Origin: Clostridiales bacterium
Lineage (GTDB): Bacteria > Bacillota > Clostridia > Christensenellales > QALW01
NCBI GenBank assembly: GCA_015069575.1
Contig: SVIH01000012.1
Location: 1-64,000 of the forward strand
Length of the DNA: 64,000 bases
Direction: 5' to 3'
Below, in pieces: positions 19,587-27,476 of this stretch; the stretch's first letter is position 1, and every line of letters begins with the position of its first letter. The notes beneath the pieces were generated by a model. That model had not been told where the DNA came from, searched no databases, and saw nothing but the letters and a program-made list of their open reading frames with translations. Made by a program: the position numbers and the translations under genes.

Positions 19587-20130
19587 ATTCACCCAGCCCT
19601 TCAACATAACACCAACTCTGAGGCGGTCTTGTTAAATACTTTCTGCCACCTTGACATTGATTGCAAGGCTCGCTTTCGCAAGGTGTATCATAATATCTGC
19701 ACTTTCCGCAATCTTCATTTTCAACAACCATATAAAACTCGCCCAACTTTTTCGGCTTGTCATAGATTTTAAGGTTTGATATGTGCCAAGCGAATATCGG
19801 TTTTCCATTGGCATAACCGCATACTTCATCATACGATAAACACGATTGACTTTGTAAATAGTCTGAAAAAGGAGCAATCCAATAACCGCCTGTTATACTA
19901 TCACATACAAACTCGCCTATGACTTGTCCTTTACCTCTTGCGTATACTGTAGGCAAATCGCCGTCTAAATCAACAATAATTTTGTTTTTGTTTACGGCTT
20001 TTGTTTCGTATATGTAGCACTTAAACGGTACTTCAAGTTTCGGCTTACTCTTGCGTACTTCTATCGTTTTTTTACTGCTTGCAATTAGTTCACACCATTT
20101 AGGATGAATTGATATTAAAACTGATTTCAC
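19576..20130 (-). CDS. ASCH-domain protein
   Basis: This 184-residue product starts SVLISIHPKWCELI and continues with KTIEVRKSKPK, the core of ASCH domains (a PUA-related RNA-binding fold). The C-terminal part carries a cysteine cluster (CGKCRYYDTPCESEPCNQC) likely to bind zinc. ASCH proteins are common in phage early regions and may act on RNA or modified nucleotides. It overlaps the regulator gene slightly and follows the small Cys-rich gene by five bases. Confidence 0.8.
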   Translation of the reverse strand: MKSVLISIHPKWCELIASSKKTIEVRKSKPKLEVPFKCYIYETKAVNKNKIIVDLDGDLPTVYARGKGQVIGEFVCDSITGGYWIAPFSDYLQSQSCLSYDEVCGYANGKPIFAWHISNLKIYDKPKKLGEFYMVVENEDCGKCRYYDTPCESEPCNQCQGGRKYLTRPPQSWCYVEGLGEYGQ

Positions 20131-20134
20131 TTAA

Positions 20135-20287
20135 TCACCCCTTTGCCTTCGGTTCATATGCTCTTGTTTTAGAAAAATAGTGTTTGCACCTTTCAAGCCC
20201 CTCTGTGCCTTTATAAAAATCTTGATACGGGCAAACGCACTTATGAATACATTGTCTGCACCTTTGTTTGTTGGTTAACGCTTTCAT
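20135..20287 (-). CDS. Small cysteine-rich phage protein (50 aa)
   Basis: Missed by the track because of length. It starts at ATG 20287, overlapping the previous stop as ATGA, and ends TGA at 20135. It contains C-x2-C, C-x-C and a single later Cys (CRQCIHKCVCPY...RCKHYF), likely a small zinc-binding module. Tight coupling on both sides supports a real gene. Function unknown. Confidence 0.7.
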   Translation of the reverse strand: MKALTNKQRCRQCIHKCVCPYQDFYKGTEGLERCKHYFSKTRAYEPKAKG

Positions 20288-20679
20288 TTACTATCACCCA
20301 CCATTTCTTTTAAAAGGTTGTCAATATCGTGCCATATGTAATGTGCATATAAAGTTTCATAGGCTTCATATTTTGCATATTTTTCTTTCAGTTTTTCCGC
20401 AAACTCTTTCACCGCTTCGGCTGATATATCACCAATCAGCTTGTCATAATCATCAAGCGACCTTGCATACACAAGACAATTATTGCCCACATCTACTGTG
20501 CAAGGGTATTTTTTATTTAAGCTTCCAATCTCGCCTTGCAACCTCTCAATCTCTGCTTTCTGTCGGTTGAAATACTCACATAAACCTATGGCGGTTTCTT
20601 TGCTTATTGTAATAGTATTTTTATAGGCTGTTGCACAATGTATGTTGTATAAAGCCTTAAAAATTTCGTTGTCGGTCAT
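20284..20679 (-). CDS. Phage protein with coiled coil (131 aa)
   Basis: The N-terminus is mixed; residues 45-75 (YFNRQKAEIERLQGEIGSL) form a coiled coil, and a second helical segment (AEAVKEFAEKLKEKYAKYEAYE) follows. Proteins with this two-helix arrangement are common small early-region products of gut Clostridia phages and have no assigned function. It is embedded in the early operon with a four-base overlap downstream. Confidence 0.6.
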   Translation of the reverse strand: MTDNEIFKALYNIHCATAYKNTITISKETAIGLCEYFNRQKAEIERLQGEIGSLNKKYPCTVDVGNNCLVYARSLDDYDKLIGDISAEAVKEFAEKLKEKYAKYEAYETLYAHYIWHDIDNLLKEMVGDSK

Positions 20680-20683
20680 AAAA

Positions 20684-20995
20684 TCACTCCTTTACCATTT
20701 CAACAATATCGTCTTTTATAAGTTGAAATAATAATTCCAAGCACTCTTTCCTTACAAAACTATCCCAATCAAATCCACTCATCCAAGCATCGTAAAAGAT
20801 ATGCTTAAACCAATATTGCTTTTTACAAGCAACAACACTAAATGTAAAATGTTTTTCCCTTTTATCAATTTCAATTTTGCGACAATAAGAAACAATTTTT
20901 CCTGTATCAATATCATATTTAGGCTTAAAGCCATAGTTCAAAAGAATTTCAGCACCAACATTTTCTTTCAGTTTTAAATTTAAACCATAACTCAT
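20684..20995 (-). CDS. Hypothetical phage protein (103 aa)
   Basis: This small protein mixes beta strands and aromatic residues (HFTFSVVACKKQYWFKHIFYDAWM) with a helical C-terminus. No family is recognised. Its start overlaps the stop of the frameshifted zinc-ribbon gene (ATGA), indicating co-translation in the early operon. Confidence 0.55.
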   Translation of the reverse strand: MSYGLNLKLKENVGAEILLNYGFKPKYDIDTGKIVSYCRKIEIDKREKHFTFSVVACKKQYWFKHIFYDAWMSGFDWDSFVRKECLELLFQLIKDDIVEMVKE

Positions 20996-21215
20996 TCTTC
21001 CTCACTCCAATCTAAAGCCTGTCCGCAATATCTACAATAAGGGCTTGAGCCTACCAAAGTGCGACAAGTCGGGCATACTATTTCACGCCTTGTTTTTGCA
21101 GGCTTTTCGGTATCTGCTTTTCAAGGGCAATATCAATTAACTTGTGTAATTCTTCGTTATCAACATCTGCCATTGTTGGATTTTCTCTTATTTTTTTAAC
21201 TTCTTCAAAGGTCAT
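20992..21215 (-). pseudogene. Frameshifted small zinc-ribbon phage protein
   Basis: The frame starting at ATG 21215 encodes TFEEVKKIRENPTM then ALEKQIPK, goes out of frame and stops early after 45 codons. The neighbouring frame downstream encodes a zinc ribbon (CPTCRTL...PYCRYCGQALDWS) that ends at 20992, overlapping the next ATG. The 224-base span is one short of a multiple of three. Adding one A to the CCGAAAAGCC run joins the two parts as IPKKPAKTRREIVCPTC, a common phage arrangement. The gene is therefore either broken by a one-base deletion or read by -1 frameshifting; a sequencing error is also possible. Confidence 0.75.
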
Positions 21216-21664
21216 TCTTCACCGCCTCCTAACAGTTCAGGATTATCGTGTATGTTGCCGATAACTGTTTGATAATCGCCTTTAAACCTGTGCATTGTTA
21301 GGTTCATATACTTTGCACCTTTTAAACCGAAATCAGCAGACCTTTCATCATAGCAAACAACACCGATAAATATTTCTCGTTCTTTTTTGTTTTCACCGTG
21401 CCAAAAATCACGCTCTACCTTTACAATATCCCCCTCAAAAATCTTCGTGCCGTTCTTGTCGGTTAAGCCTGTGTACTGTCCTATACTTGCTTGTTCAACA
21501 AAATAATCCTTATTGTTTGCACAAATACAATAGCAGTTTGGACTTTGGCTCAAAAATTCTTCTTCGTTTCCACAATCATAGTTTGGGTGAAATGTTTTCA
21601 TAATTCCACCAATCACCCACTCGCCGTTGCTAAATCTTTTTCCCCTAAACAAAATCTCTCTCAT
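21212..21664 (-). CDS. YopX family protein
   Basis: This 150-residue protein begins REILFRGKRFSNGEWVIGG and contains IGQYTGLTDKNGTKIFEGDIV and a C-terminal VIGNIHDNPELL, the three hallmark segments of the YopX family known from Bacillus phage SPbeta and many Firmicute phages. Family function is unknown. It is coupled by four-base overlaps to the genes on both sides. Confidence 0.9.
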   Translation of the reverse strand: MREILFRGKRFSNGEWVIGGIMKTFHPNYDCGNEEEFLSQSPNCYCICANNKDYFVEQASIGQYTGLTDKNGTKIFEGDIVKVERDFWHGENKKEREIFIGVVCYDERSADFGLKGAKYMNLTMHRFKGDYQTVIGNIHDNPELLGGGEE

Positions 21665-21858
21665 TCTTCCGTTACCTCGCTTTCAAGCCATTGTTTAATA
21701 GCATCGATCCAAGTTATACCTCTACCTGTTATGTTATTTATTGCTTTTTCATATATTTGATTTAACTGTCGTGGCGCACAATAATGGTCTGTATGGTTTG
21801 CAAAAAATTTTGTCAATTCGTCAACACTCATATTCTTTATGCGTTCATAGTTCGTCAT
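21661..21858 (-). CDS. Hypothetical phage protein (65 aa)
   Basis: The product starts with TNYERIKNMSVDELTKFFA and ends in ITWIDAIKQWLESEV, a pattern often seen in small Firmicute phage proteins of unknown role. It overlaps YopX by four bases and the preceding 55-residue gene by four bases. Confidence 0.65.
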   Translation of the reverse strand: MTNYERIKNMSVDELTKFFANHTDHYCAPRQLNQIYEKAINNITGRGITWIDAIKQWLESEVTEE

Positions 21859-22022
21859 CTTCTCTTCCCCCTTGTATATTCATATCTTTGTTTATCATAA
21901 AGTTTTGAAACGTATCCGCCTTTATGAACTAACCTAAAGCCGTTCTGTTTAATGTCTATTTTTTCTATATCGTGGTAAATGGTATTACATTCAGCTTCGC
22001 GGTCCCGTACTGTTACCGTCAT
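21855..22022 (-). CDS. Small phage protein (55 aa)
   Basis: Too short for the ORF track. It starts at ATG 22022, directly after the PcfJ-like stop at 22023, and ends TGA at 21855, overlapping the next ATG. The sequence is polar and basic (DIKQNGFRLVHKGGYVSKLYDKQRYEYTRG), with a beta-rich look. Coupling on both sides supports it as a real gene. Function unknown. Confidence 0.6.
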   Translation of the reverse strand: MTVTVRDREAECNTIYHDIEKIDIKQNGFRLVHKGGYVSKLYDKQRYEYTRGKRR

Positions 22023-23297
22023 TTATGCCACCTTCCTTTTCTTATTTTTCTTTACCCATTTTTCTAAAAATTCTTGCACGTTTTCAGGCGGACGAGAATT
22101 ATTCATTCCATAGGCCTGCAATATTTTATGGCTTTTAGGGTCGTATTCAACCGTTATGAACGGTGTATCAGGATGTTTTGCCTGCCTTACAAACATTATC
22201 CAGCTTCGGCCTTCTGCCATTTTTACATCATAACCCATCTTGCCAACACAATGCCTTAACGCGTTGCCTTCCTTTTTGAGTTCTGATATATCCTTTGCAG
22301 AAACTATAACCAATTCACCCTGCGCAATTTCAAAAGCTGAGGCTTTTATTCCTTCTTTTGCAAAAGCTTCATATACTTTCTTCCGCTTTTTACGATCTAT
22401 TACCATCTTTTGCGCTTCGTACTCATCAATTCTTAAATCGTGCATCCGCTTAAAGTTTTTAGGATATATGTTTTTCGTATCTTCTAAATTAAGTTTAAGT
22501 TCTTTTATCGCTTTAAAATAATCGTTATACAGCGTATAGCTAATATTCTTCTTATTGCACCATTCAACGATTTTTATCGGGTTAACGCTTGTCTTTGATA
22601 AAGCCGGTATGTATTTATACGCTTGCTTTCTTTTGTATAAAGTTTCTGAAGCCTCACCAATATCAACGTGATTATTAAATGCATATACCGTTGCTTGCGC
22701 GCCATATCTGACAACCTGTTCCCTATTTTTACAAAGATAACGTTGAAAACTTTTATCTTTTTCCGCCTTTTTTATAAGGCTTATTTGAATAGGCAAATTA
22801 AGTTTGCCAAACATTTCAAGGCTTTTATGCTCTTTATAAATTTTTAAATACTCTATTAGGTCCCCGCCTTTGAATCCGCAGTATGTGTATTCTTCTACAG
22901 TTTTAAGTATTTCGGGGTTAATAACGTCGTACCACAAATTGCAACTATCTGCTTCATACCATTTATCGTAATCGTCTTTATCAAAAACTATAAAACTATA
23001 TCCGCGCGAAGAACAACGTTTTATTTTATTTTCATATACAGGAGTTTTTCCCCACATACTAAAAGTTAAATTTTTAACGTAAACTTTTTCTGTTCCCGTT
23101 GTCCTACGTCTAACCTCTGTATATTTCTTCTGACCGTTTTTATACTCTCTGCAAGCAAACGTACGCTCTAATATCTCGCCATCAACAACTGTAAGATAAG
23201 CGCAATATTGATGTCTGTTCGTAATATTTGTGCAGTTTGTATCTATCCATTCAAGAACAGGTTGCGGAAAATCCAAAGGTATTTTTAATATATCCAT
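22023..23297 (-). CDS. PcfJ-like protein
   Basis: This 424-residue protein has the conserved C-terminal PcfJ block: LKKEGNALRHCVGKMGYD, MAEGRSWIMFVRQ, and PDTPFITVEYD. The His-Cys pair in ALRHCVG is the family signature. PcfJ and PcfK were first named on the enterococcal plasmid pCF10 and occur widely in phages; biochemical function is uncertain. It directly follows a PcfK-like gene (five-base gap), the usual pairing. Confidence 0.85.
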   Translation of the reverse strand: MDILKIPLDFPQPVLEWIDTNCTNITNRHQYCAYLTVVDGEILERTFACREYKNGQKKYTEVRRRTTGTEKVYVKNLTFSMWGKTPVYENKIKRCSSRGYSFIVFDKDDYDKWYEADSCNLWYDVINPEILKTVEEYTYCGFKGGDLIEYLKIYKEHKSLEMFGKLNLPIQISLIKKAEKDKSFQRYLCKNREQVVRYGAQATVYAFNNHVDIGEASETLYKRKQAYKYIPALSKTSVNPIKIVEWCNKKNISYTLYNDYFKAIKELKLNLEDTKNIYPKNFKRMHDLRIDEYEAQKMVIDRKKRKKVYEAFAKEGIKASAFEIAQGELVIVSAKDISELKKEGNALRHCVGKMGYDVKMAEGRSWIMFVRQAKHPDTPFITVEYDPKSHKILQAYGMNNSRPPENVQEFLEKWVKKNKKRKVA

Positions 23298-23302
23298 AGC
23301 CG

Positions 23303-23674
23303 CTACCCCAACAAATCAAACAGATTAAGTTGTTCAAACTCTTGTTTAATTTCTTTCTTGGGTTTTTCCTTTGGCTTTGGAGCATCTGCTTTAACGGTTT
23401 TTACAAGCGGAGCTTCTTTAATCTTATCACCCTTAATACTGTCTTCTTCAAAAAAATGTATCGCCCATCCAAACACCGTTTTATCTTCTATGCAGGCGCA
23501 TCCGTTTATCGCAAGCTTTTTAGCTTCGTTTGTTATGTATTTCCAACATTGCTCTAATGTTTTTTTGCCTTCGTTTATTTTGTTTGCAAGAACGTCGCTG
23601 ACGTTCTGCTCTAAGTAGCCAAGTATTATTTTTTCGTTTGGCGTTTTTGCAGTTAAATTCAATCCTTTTCCCAT
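23303..23674 (-). CDS. PcfK-like protein with possible clamp-binding tail
   Basis: This 123-residue protein has the PcfK pattern: LEQCWKYITNEAKKLAINGCACIEDKTVFGWAIHFFEEDSI. After a Lys/Pro-rich linker it ends in FEQLNLFDLLG, which resembles the QLxLF motif used by many bacterial proteins to bind the DNA polymerase sliding clamp. That similarity is visible; binding is inferred. The pairing with PcfJ is typical. Confidence 0.8.
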   Translation of the reverse strand: MGKGLNLTAKTPNEKIILGYLEQNVSDVLANKINEGKKTLEQCWKYITNEAKKLAINGCACIEDKTVFGWAIHFFEEDSIKGDKIKEAPLVKTVKADAPKPKEKPKKEIKQEFEQLNLFDLLG

Positions 23675-23679
23675 TCTTT

Positions 23680-23883
23680 TTATTTTCCTTTTCTTAAAAT
23701 TTCTTCATATTCCGCGTAACGATGCGATCTTATCGGTCTAACGTACGGATAAGTGTTGAAATATAGTAACAAGCACTCACCGATGTTTTTATAATCATTA
23801 ACAAACTCAAAACCTATAAGCTCGCCATTTTTAATCCTTTGCTTTATCTTGTTATGATATGGATATATCGTTCTCACCCTCAA
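23680..23883 (-). CDS. Hypothetical phage protein (67 aa)
   Basis: This is a small basic and aromatic protein (NGELIGFEFVNDYKNIGECLLLYF...RPIRSHRYAEYEEIL). It overlaps the end of the GIY-YIG gene by 32 bases and lies six bases before the PcfK-like gene. Similar short proteins with an IRSHRY-like tail occur beside PcfK in Firmicute phages from memory; function unknown. Confidence 0.6.
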   Translation of the reverse strand: MRVRTIYPYHNKIKQRIKNGELIGFEFVNDYKNIGECLLLYFNTYPYVRPIRSHRYAEYEEILRKGK

Positions 23884-24427
23884 TAAATTCCAAAAGTTTG
23901 TTTAACGCCTTTTCCTGTATTTTGTTCGGCTTATTGCTTTTAATTCGCACGTTAAGGTGTTTCATCCATTTGATTACATCCCTTTGCGCGTTTTTATATC
24001 CTTGCTTTAAACCGTCATAATAGCCCTTTGGTGCTTTTGAATTATCAAGCCCTGTCTTACCCTGGCCCTGTCCGCCAACGGTCTTATTTCGCATCTGATA
24101 TCCTTTGTCAGCGTAAAGTTTTATGTAATACTGTTCTTGCGCATCTAAATCGCTATCAAACCGCATAAAATCAATCTTCCATCCTGTTGGATTCTCAGCG
24201 GAATATAAGCCGTGCTTTTTTAATGACAAGTCTATATGCTGATATCCGTTTAAATGATCTGCCAATCTACCAAGTATGTTTTTAGCCTGTCCTACATAGC
24301 CATATTTGAATCCGTTTTCTTCTCGGGTAAGCATATATATTCCGCTTCGTTCCGGGCAACCAGGACAAGCCATAAGAATGCGTTTTTGATTTTGTTGCTT
24401 AATGGCGTAAATCTGTTTATAGTTCAT
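23852..24427 (-). CDS. GIY-YIG nuclease family protein
   Basis: This 191-residue protein carries a GIY-YIG core near residues 28-50: SGIYMLTREENGFKYGYVGQA, with the GIY and the YVG counterpart of YIG, then an Arg (LGRLADHL) and a later Glu (DAQEQYYIKLY) in catalytic order. It could be a homing-type or phage DNA-processing endonuclease. It lacks a long DNA-recognition tail. The start overlaps the upstream gene by 11 bases. Confidence 0.85.
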   Translation of the reverse strand: MNYKQIYAIKQQNQKRILMACPGCPERSGIYMLTREENGFKYGYVGQAKNILGRLADHLNGYQHIDLSLKKHGLYSAENPTGWKIDFMRFDSDLDAQEQYYIKLYADKGYQMRNKTVGGQGQGKTGLDNSKAPKGYYDGLKQGYKNAQRDVIKWMKHLNVRIKSNKPNKIQEKALNKLLEFIEGENDISIS

Positions 24428-25154
24428 TTGATGTTCTCCTTAACGGGAATATTTTTTTCATTTCTTCTTGAAACTGCGGATTCATTTCAAAGTACGCATT
24501 ATACAATAGCGTTCTCAAATATGGCTTGGTTTTAACAACGTTAGTGGAAATACTTTTACACTTTTCAACCGCATACTGAAACACAAAAAAATCAATTTTG
24601 TTAAAAACGTCCTTAACGAACTGTGCTTTAATCCGATTCCCGCCGATGATAATTGTTTCATCATCTTTCATTGATTCTACCTCGTCAATAATTAAGCACA
24701 AAGAATCAGCGTAATTTTTATCTTCCGTTTCTAAAAACGAATCCGCGCACACGCGCTGTCTTGTCATGTCTTGTCTTGTCTTGTTAATAATATTTATATT
24801 ATCAACATCAACATCAACATCATTATCAACATCATTATCAATATAGGTATGTTTCGTATCGTTTCGTATCGTTTCGTATACGTTCGTATTCGTTCGTATT
24901 TTTTCTTCCCATCTTTTTTCTATATTTTGTTTATTTTTTTCGCATTTTGCTTTGTATTTTTGTTTATCTGCTTCTAATTGCGATTTTATAAAGCTAAATG
25001 CTATTTGCAAGGTTTTAGGAAGCGGGATTTCCTTTCCTGACATATCGTATTCACACATCGCTCTGAAGATTTTTCCTAACTCGGCATCTTTAAAATCTTT
25101 TAGTGTTTCGTATGTTGTGTAATAAACGATAAAACTTTTCCTTTCTTTGCTCAT
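24417..25154 (-). CDS. Phage replication-region protein, DUF6291-like
   Basis: The preferred start is ATG 25154 (MSKERKSFIVYYTTYE), which overlaps the stop of the winged-helix gene; the track start adds 12 residues. Residues 1-85 match the pattern of a small phage domain (LKDFKDAELGKIFRAMCEYDMSGKEIPLP...AFSFIKSQLEADKQKY) often linked to replication initiation. A low-complexity Asp/Val/Asn linker follows (about 115-150), then a helical C-terminal domain. In related phages such proteins may act as replication initiators or helicase loaders; this is inferred. No other replication initiator is visible in the window. Confidence 0.65.
   Translation of the reverse strand: MSKERKSFIVYYTTYETLKDFKDAELGKIFRAMCEYDMSGKEIPLPKTLQIAFSFIKSQLEADKQKYKAKCEKNKQNIEKRWEEKIRTNTNVYETIRNDTKHTYIDNDVDNDVDVDVDNINIINKTRQDMTRQRVCADSFLETEDKNYADSLCLIIDEVESMKDDETIIIGGNRIKAQFVKDVFNKIDFFVFQYAVEKCKSISTNVVKTKPYLRTLLYNAYFEMNPQFQEEMKKIFPLRRTSNEL
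24758..24895. repeat. Three adjacent simple-sequence tracts
   Basis: Inside the DUF6291-like gene lie three neighbouring short tandem tracts: TGTCT/CTTGT-type 5-base repeats (about 24758-24784), ATCAAC/ATTATC-type 6-base repeats (about 24795-24842), and CGTTTCGTAT-type 10-base repeats (about 24848-24895). Together they encode a flexible linker. The 5- and 10-base units are not multiples of three, so length changes could shift the frame. Confidence 0.75.
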
Positions 25155-25426
25155 TGTTTTACAAACTCCCTTGCTGCTTTTAACGACCAACCAACAGATT
25201 TAAGCCTGGCAGTTTCTTGCTTTACATATCTTTCAACAAGATGCTTTTCTTCTTCGGTCGGCTTAAAATATCCTTTTCCGTCCTGTAAGTTTAATATAGG
25301 CGTTTTCCTTCGTTCTTCCGCAATAATCTTACGAATTTTACGTCTGTTAATACCCGTAAGCTCGCTTAACCGCGTGCCTGTAACGGCGTTATTTTGTCCG
25401 TAAGGTATGTAATCTAAAATACACAT
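25151..25426 (-). CDS. Small winged-helix DNA-binding protein
   Basis: This 91-residue protein has an N-terminal helix-turn-helix pattern (GTRLSELTGINRRKIRKIIAEERRKTP) followed by a wing-like GKGYFKPTEEE and a C-terminal helix. It resembles small phage DNA-binding proteins next to replication genes. It overlaps the next start (ATGA), so the two are co-translated. Confidence 0.7.
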   Translation of the reverse strand: MCILDYIPYGQNNAVTGTRLSELTGINRRKIRKIIAEERRKTPILNLQDGKGYFKPTEEEKHLVERYVKQETARLKSVGWSLKAAREFVKQ

Positions 25427-25438
25427 ATTTTTACTCCT

Positions 25439-25840
25439 TTAAAACGGTATTTCTTCATCGTCAACAGGTTCTTTACCTGTTCTAAATTCGTCTTGGTTTG
25501 ATTTAAGGGCATTTTCCCCGTTGTTTGTGCTTCGGCTGATAAATTCCACTCTGTTAGCAATAATTTCAGTTATATACACCTTGTTTCCGTTTTTATCATC
25601 ATAGCTCCTTGTTTGGATTCTGCCATCAATCGCTACTTGGCTTCCTTTGCTCAAATATTTACCGCAGTTATCAGCTGATGCACCCCAAACAACAACGGGA
25701 AGAAAATCGGCTTCAGGTTGTCCGTCTGCCTTAATTTCTCTGTTTACCGCCACCGTAAACGTCGCAACACTTTTTCCGCTTTGTGTTGCTTTTAATTCAG
25801 GATCTTTTGTTAATCTTCCTATAATTACGCATTTATTCAT
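25439..25840 (-). CDS. ssb: Single-stranded DNA-binding protein
   Basis: This 133-residue OB-fold SSB has the canonical NKCVIIGRLTKDPELK start, a FLPVVVWGASADNCGKYL core and the acidic C-terminal tail DDEEIPF that recruits replication and repair proteins. It acts in phage DNA replication and recombination with the annealing protein encoded upstream. It is separated from the HNH gene by one base. Confidence 0.95.
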   Translation of the reverse strand: MNKCVIIGRLTKDPELKATQSGKSVATFTVAVNREIKADGQPEADFLPVVVWGASADNCGKYLSKGSQVAIDGRIQTRSYDDKNGNKVYITEIIANRVEFISRSTNNGENALKSNQDEFRTGKEPVDDEEIPF

Positions 25841-25841
25841 A

Positions 25842-26156
25842 TCAATTACTCCATTTCTTATAAACTAAATCTTTTTCGCTTAAATTGGGATAATGTCCTA
25901 AAAGGTATTCTTTAATGGTAAAACGTATTGTTTGGTGCATCGTGCCACTACTTTCATCATATTCCCTGTGGCAATCGTTACACAACGTAACTATGTTTTG
26001 TTCAATACCTAAACCGCCTTTTTGTCGGCTTATAAAATGACACCACGGATTACCGGGACGACCGCAAAGAATACAACAACCGTTATCACGTTCATAAACC
26101 TTTTCTTTTACCTTTTTAGGTATATCCGTTGCCCTGCTTCGTGCTGATTTATACAA
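25842..26156 (-). CDS. HNH endonuclease domain protein
   Basis: This 104-residue HNH protein has zinc-binding pairs CCILCGRPG and LCNDCHREYDES, with catalytic-type residues in PWCHFISRQKGGLGIEQNIVTLC. Its position inside the replication/recombination operon, not beside terminase, suggests a role in recombination or homing rather than packaging. It overlaps the PAPS-reductase-like gene by eight bases. Confidence 0.85.
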   Translation of the reverse strand: MYKSARSRATDIPKKVKEKVYERDNGCCILCGRPGNPWCHFISRQKGGLGIEQNIVTLCNDCHREYDESSGTMHQTIRFTIKEYLLGHYPNLSEKDLVYKKWSN

Positions 26157-26952
26157 TAAATCTCACCTGCCTTATTTCATCAAGCATTGTCCATCTAAAA
26201 GTCCTGTCCGCAGGAACTATGCCTTGTTCTTCCTGCTCAAATCTTCGGTCATAATCGTGAACTGTATGTCCATCTGCTTTAAATGTTATAGGACTATCTG
26301 CATCCCATTTTAGCAACAGTTTCCAAAGTTGCGGATGTTTCCTGCGGAGCATTCGCAGTTGATTTACTCCTTGATTATGGCAGAACCAACACCCATCTCT
26401 ATAACTGTCCTCATAAGTTGGAGATAGTATGTTTTCATATTGGCAATGCAGTCCGCACATATCCTCATCAATACCAAACATAACCAATGGAGCAACTTTT
26501 GTTTCACTTATAATTTTATGTCGCTTTCTTTCATCGTAAGCAATGCCAATATATTCAATATCTCCTGTGTTTATTGCTCCCACTCTTGCACCCATTTTAA
26601 GCCTTGAATTACACCAAGCAACTCTTTGGAAAGGAAAGCCATATATCCTGCCCTTGTTTTTTCCGCTTTCAAATACTCTATAAAACCAACTTTCATATGT
26701 TACCTTATTTCCGTTTTCATCTTTAGCATACAGATGCTCTACCTCAATGCCATACTTCTCTTTTATATAGACATCCATTTTCTTTTTAAACTCTGTTACT
26801 TCGGGAAACTCCGCAAGAATGGTATCTGTTGCCCACACATCAAAGGTTATTATTCGGTCAAGTGGTAAGCCTCTTGTCTTGATTACATCAAGCATTTTTA
26901 AACTGTCTTTACCATAACTAATACAAGCAACATAACTCATTGTGTTCCCCAC
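26149..26952 (-). CDS. Phage PAPS-reductase-like (PP-loop) protein
   Basis: This 267-residue protein carries an N-terminal PP-loop (SYGKDS, about residues 9-14) that binds ATP or its analogues. A later cysteine-rich stretch (GLHCQY...GCWFCHNQG) could bind a metal or iron-sulfur cluster. Phage members of this family are common, and their substrate is unsettled. Possibilities include sulfur transfer to nucleic acid (as in DndC or tRNA thiolation) or a defence-related function. It does not resemble the C-terminal catalytic motif of assimilatory PAPS reductases. It lies between a NinB-like gene and HNH. Confidence 0.8.
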   Translation of the reverse strand: MGNTMSYVACISYGKDSLKMLDVIKTRGLPLDRIITFDVWATDTILAEFPEVTEFKKKMDVYIKEKYGIEVEHLYAKDENGNKVTYESWFYRVFESGKNKGRIYGFPFQRVAWCNSRLKMGARVGAINTGDIEYIGIAYDERKRHKIISETKVAPLVMFGIDEDMCGLHCQYENILSPTYEDSYRDGCWFCHNQGVNQLRMLRRKHPQLWKLLLKWDADSPITFKADGHTVHDYDRRFEQEEQGIVPADRTFRWTMLDEIRQVRFIV

Positions 26953-27476
26953 AAATCAATCAACCGTGCAATCTGTTCCGGTGTTCTTGTTTCTATATCA
27001 AACTCTTTACATTCGTAGATGATATTATCAATAAGCATCTGCATCTGTTTCTTATTAAACTGCGAGCTTCCTTTAAACCTATCAATCCAAACATACCCTT
27101 TATGCTCGGTTGATTCACCTACAATATCGGCATACCAACCTAAACCATTTTTAGACCACGTTTTGATTTCGTCTTCCACATCAGATGCCTTTACAAGCAC
27201 CCTTGAAGGCTTTTGCGGAATATCCCTTATCTGTTCCCTGTAAATGATTTCTTTCGGTTCGCCGATGGCTTCTGCAAGCTTTGTAAGCAGTACCCAACAA
27301 TAACTATTAGCATCGTTTGTACGCTTTTCGTAAAACTTTTCAAATTCAACTGAATCCGCTTTGCTTTCAGATATTTTTCTTAATGCTTTATGTATTGTGG
27401 TTATATCTTTTAATTTAAGCATTAACCACGAACCATCCGTACCTGCCATATATTTGGCTTCTTCAAATTTAAACAT
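26937..27476 (-). CDS. NinB-like recombination protein
   Basis: This 179-residue protein has the pattern of NinB/Orf family proteins: RTNDANSYCWVLLTKLAEAI in the middle and SSQFNKKQMQMLIDNIIYECKE...TPEQIARLIDLW at the end. Lambda Orf/NinB helps load annealing proteins on SSB-coated DNA. Its place immediately downstream of the annealing protein and upstream of SSB fits this role. Confidence 0.75.
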   Translation of the reverse strand: MFKFEEAKYMAGTDGSWLMLKLKDITTIHKALRKISESKADSVEFEKFYEKRTNDANSYCWVLLTKLAEAIGEPKEIIYREQIRDIPQKPSRVLVKASDVEDEIKTWSKNGLGWYADIVGESTEHKGYVWIDRFKGSSQFNKKQMQMLIDNIIYECKEFDIETRTPEQIARLIDLWGTQ

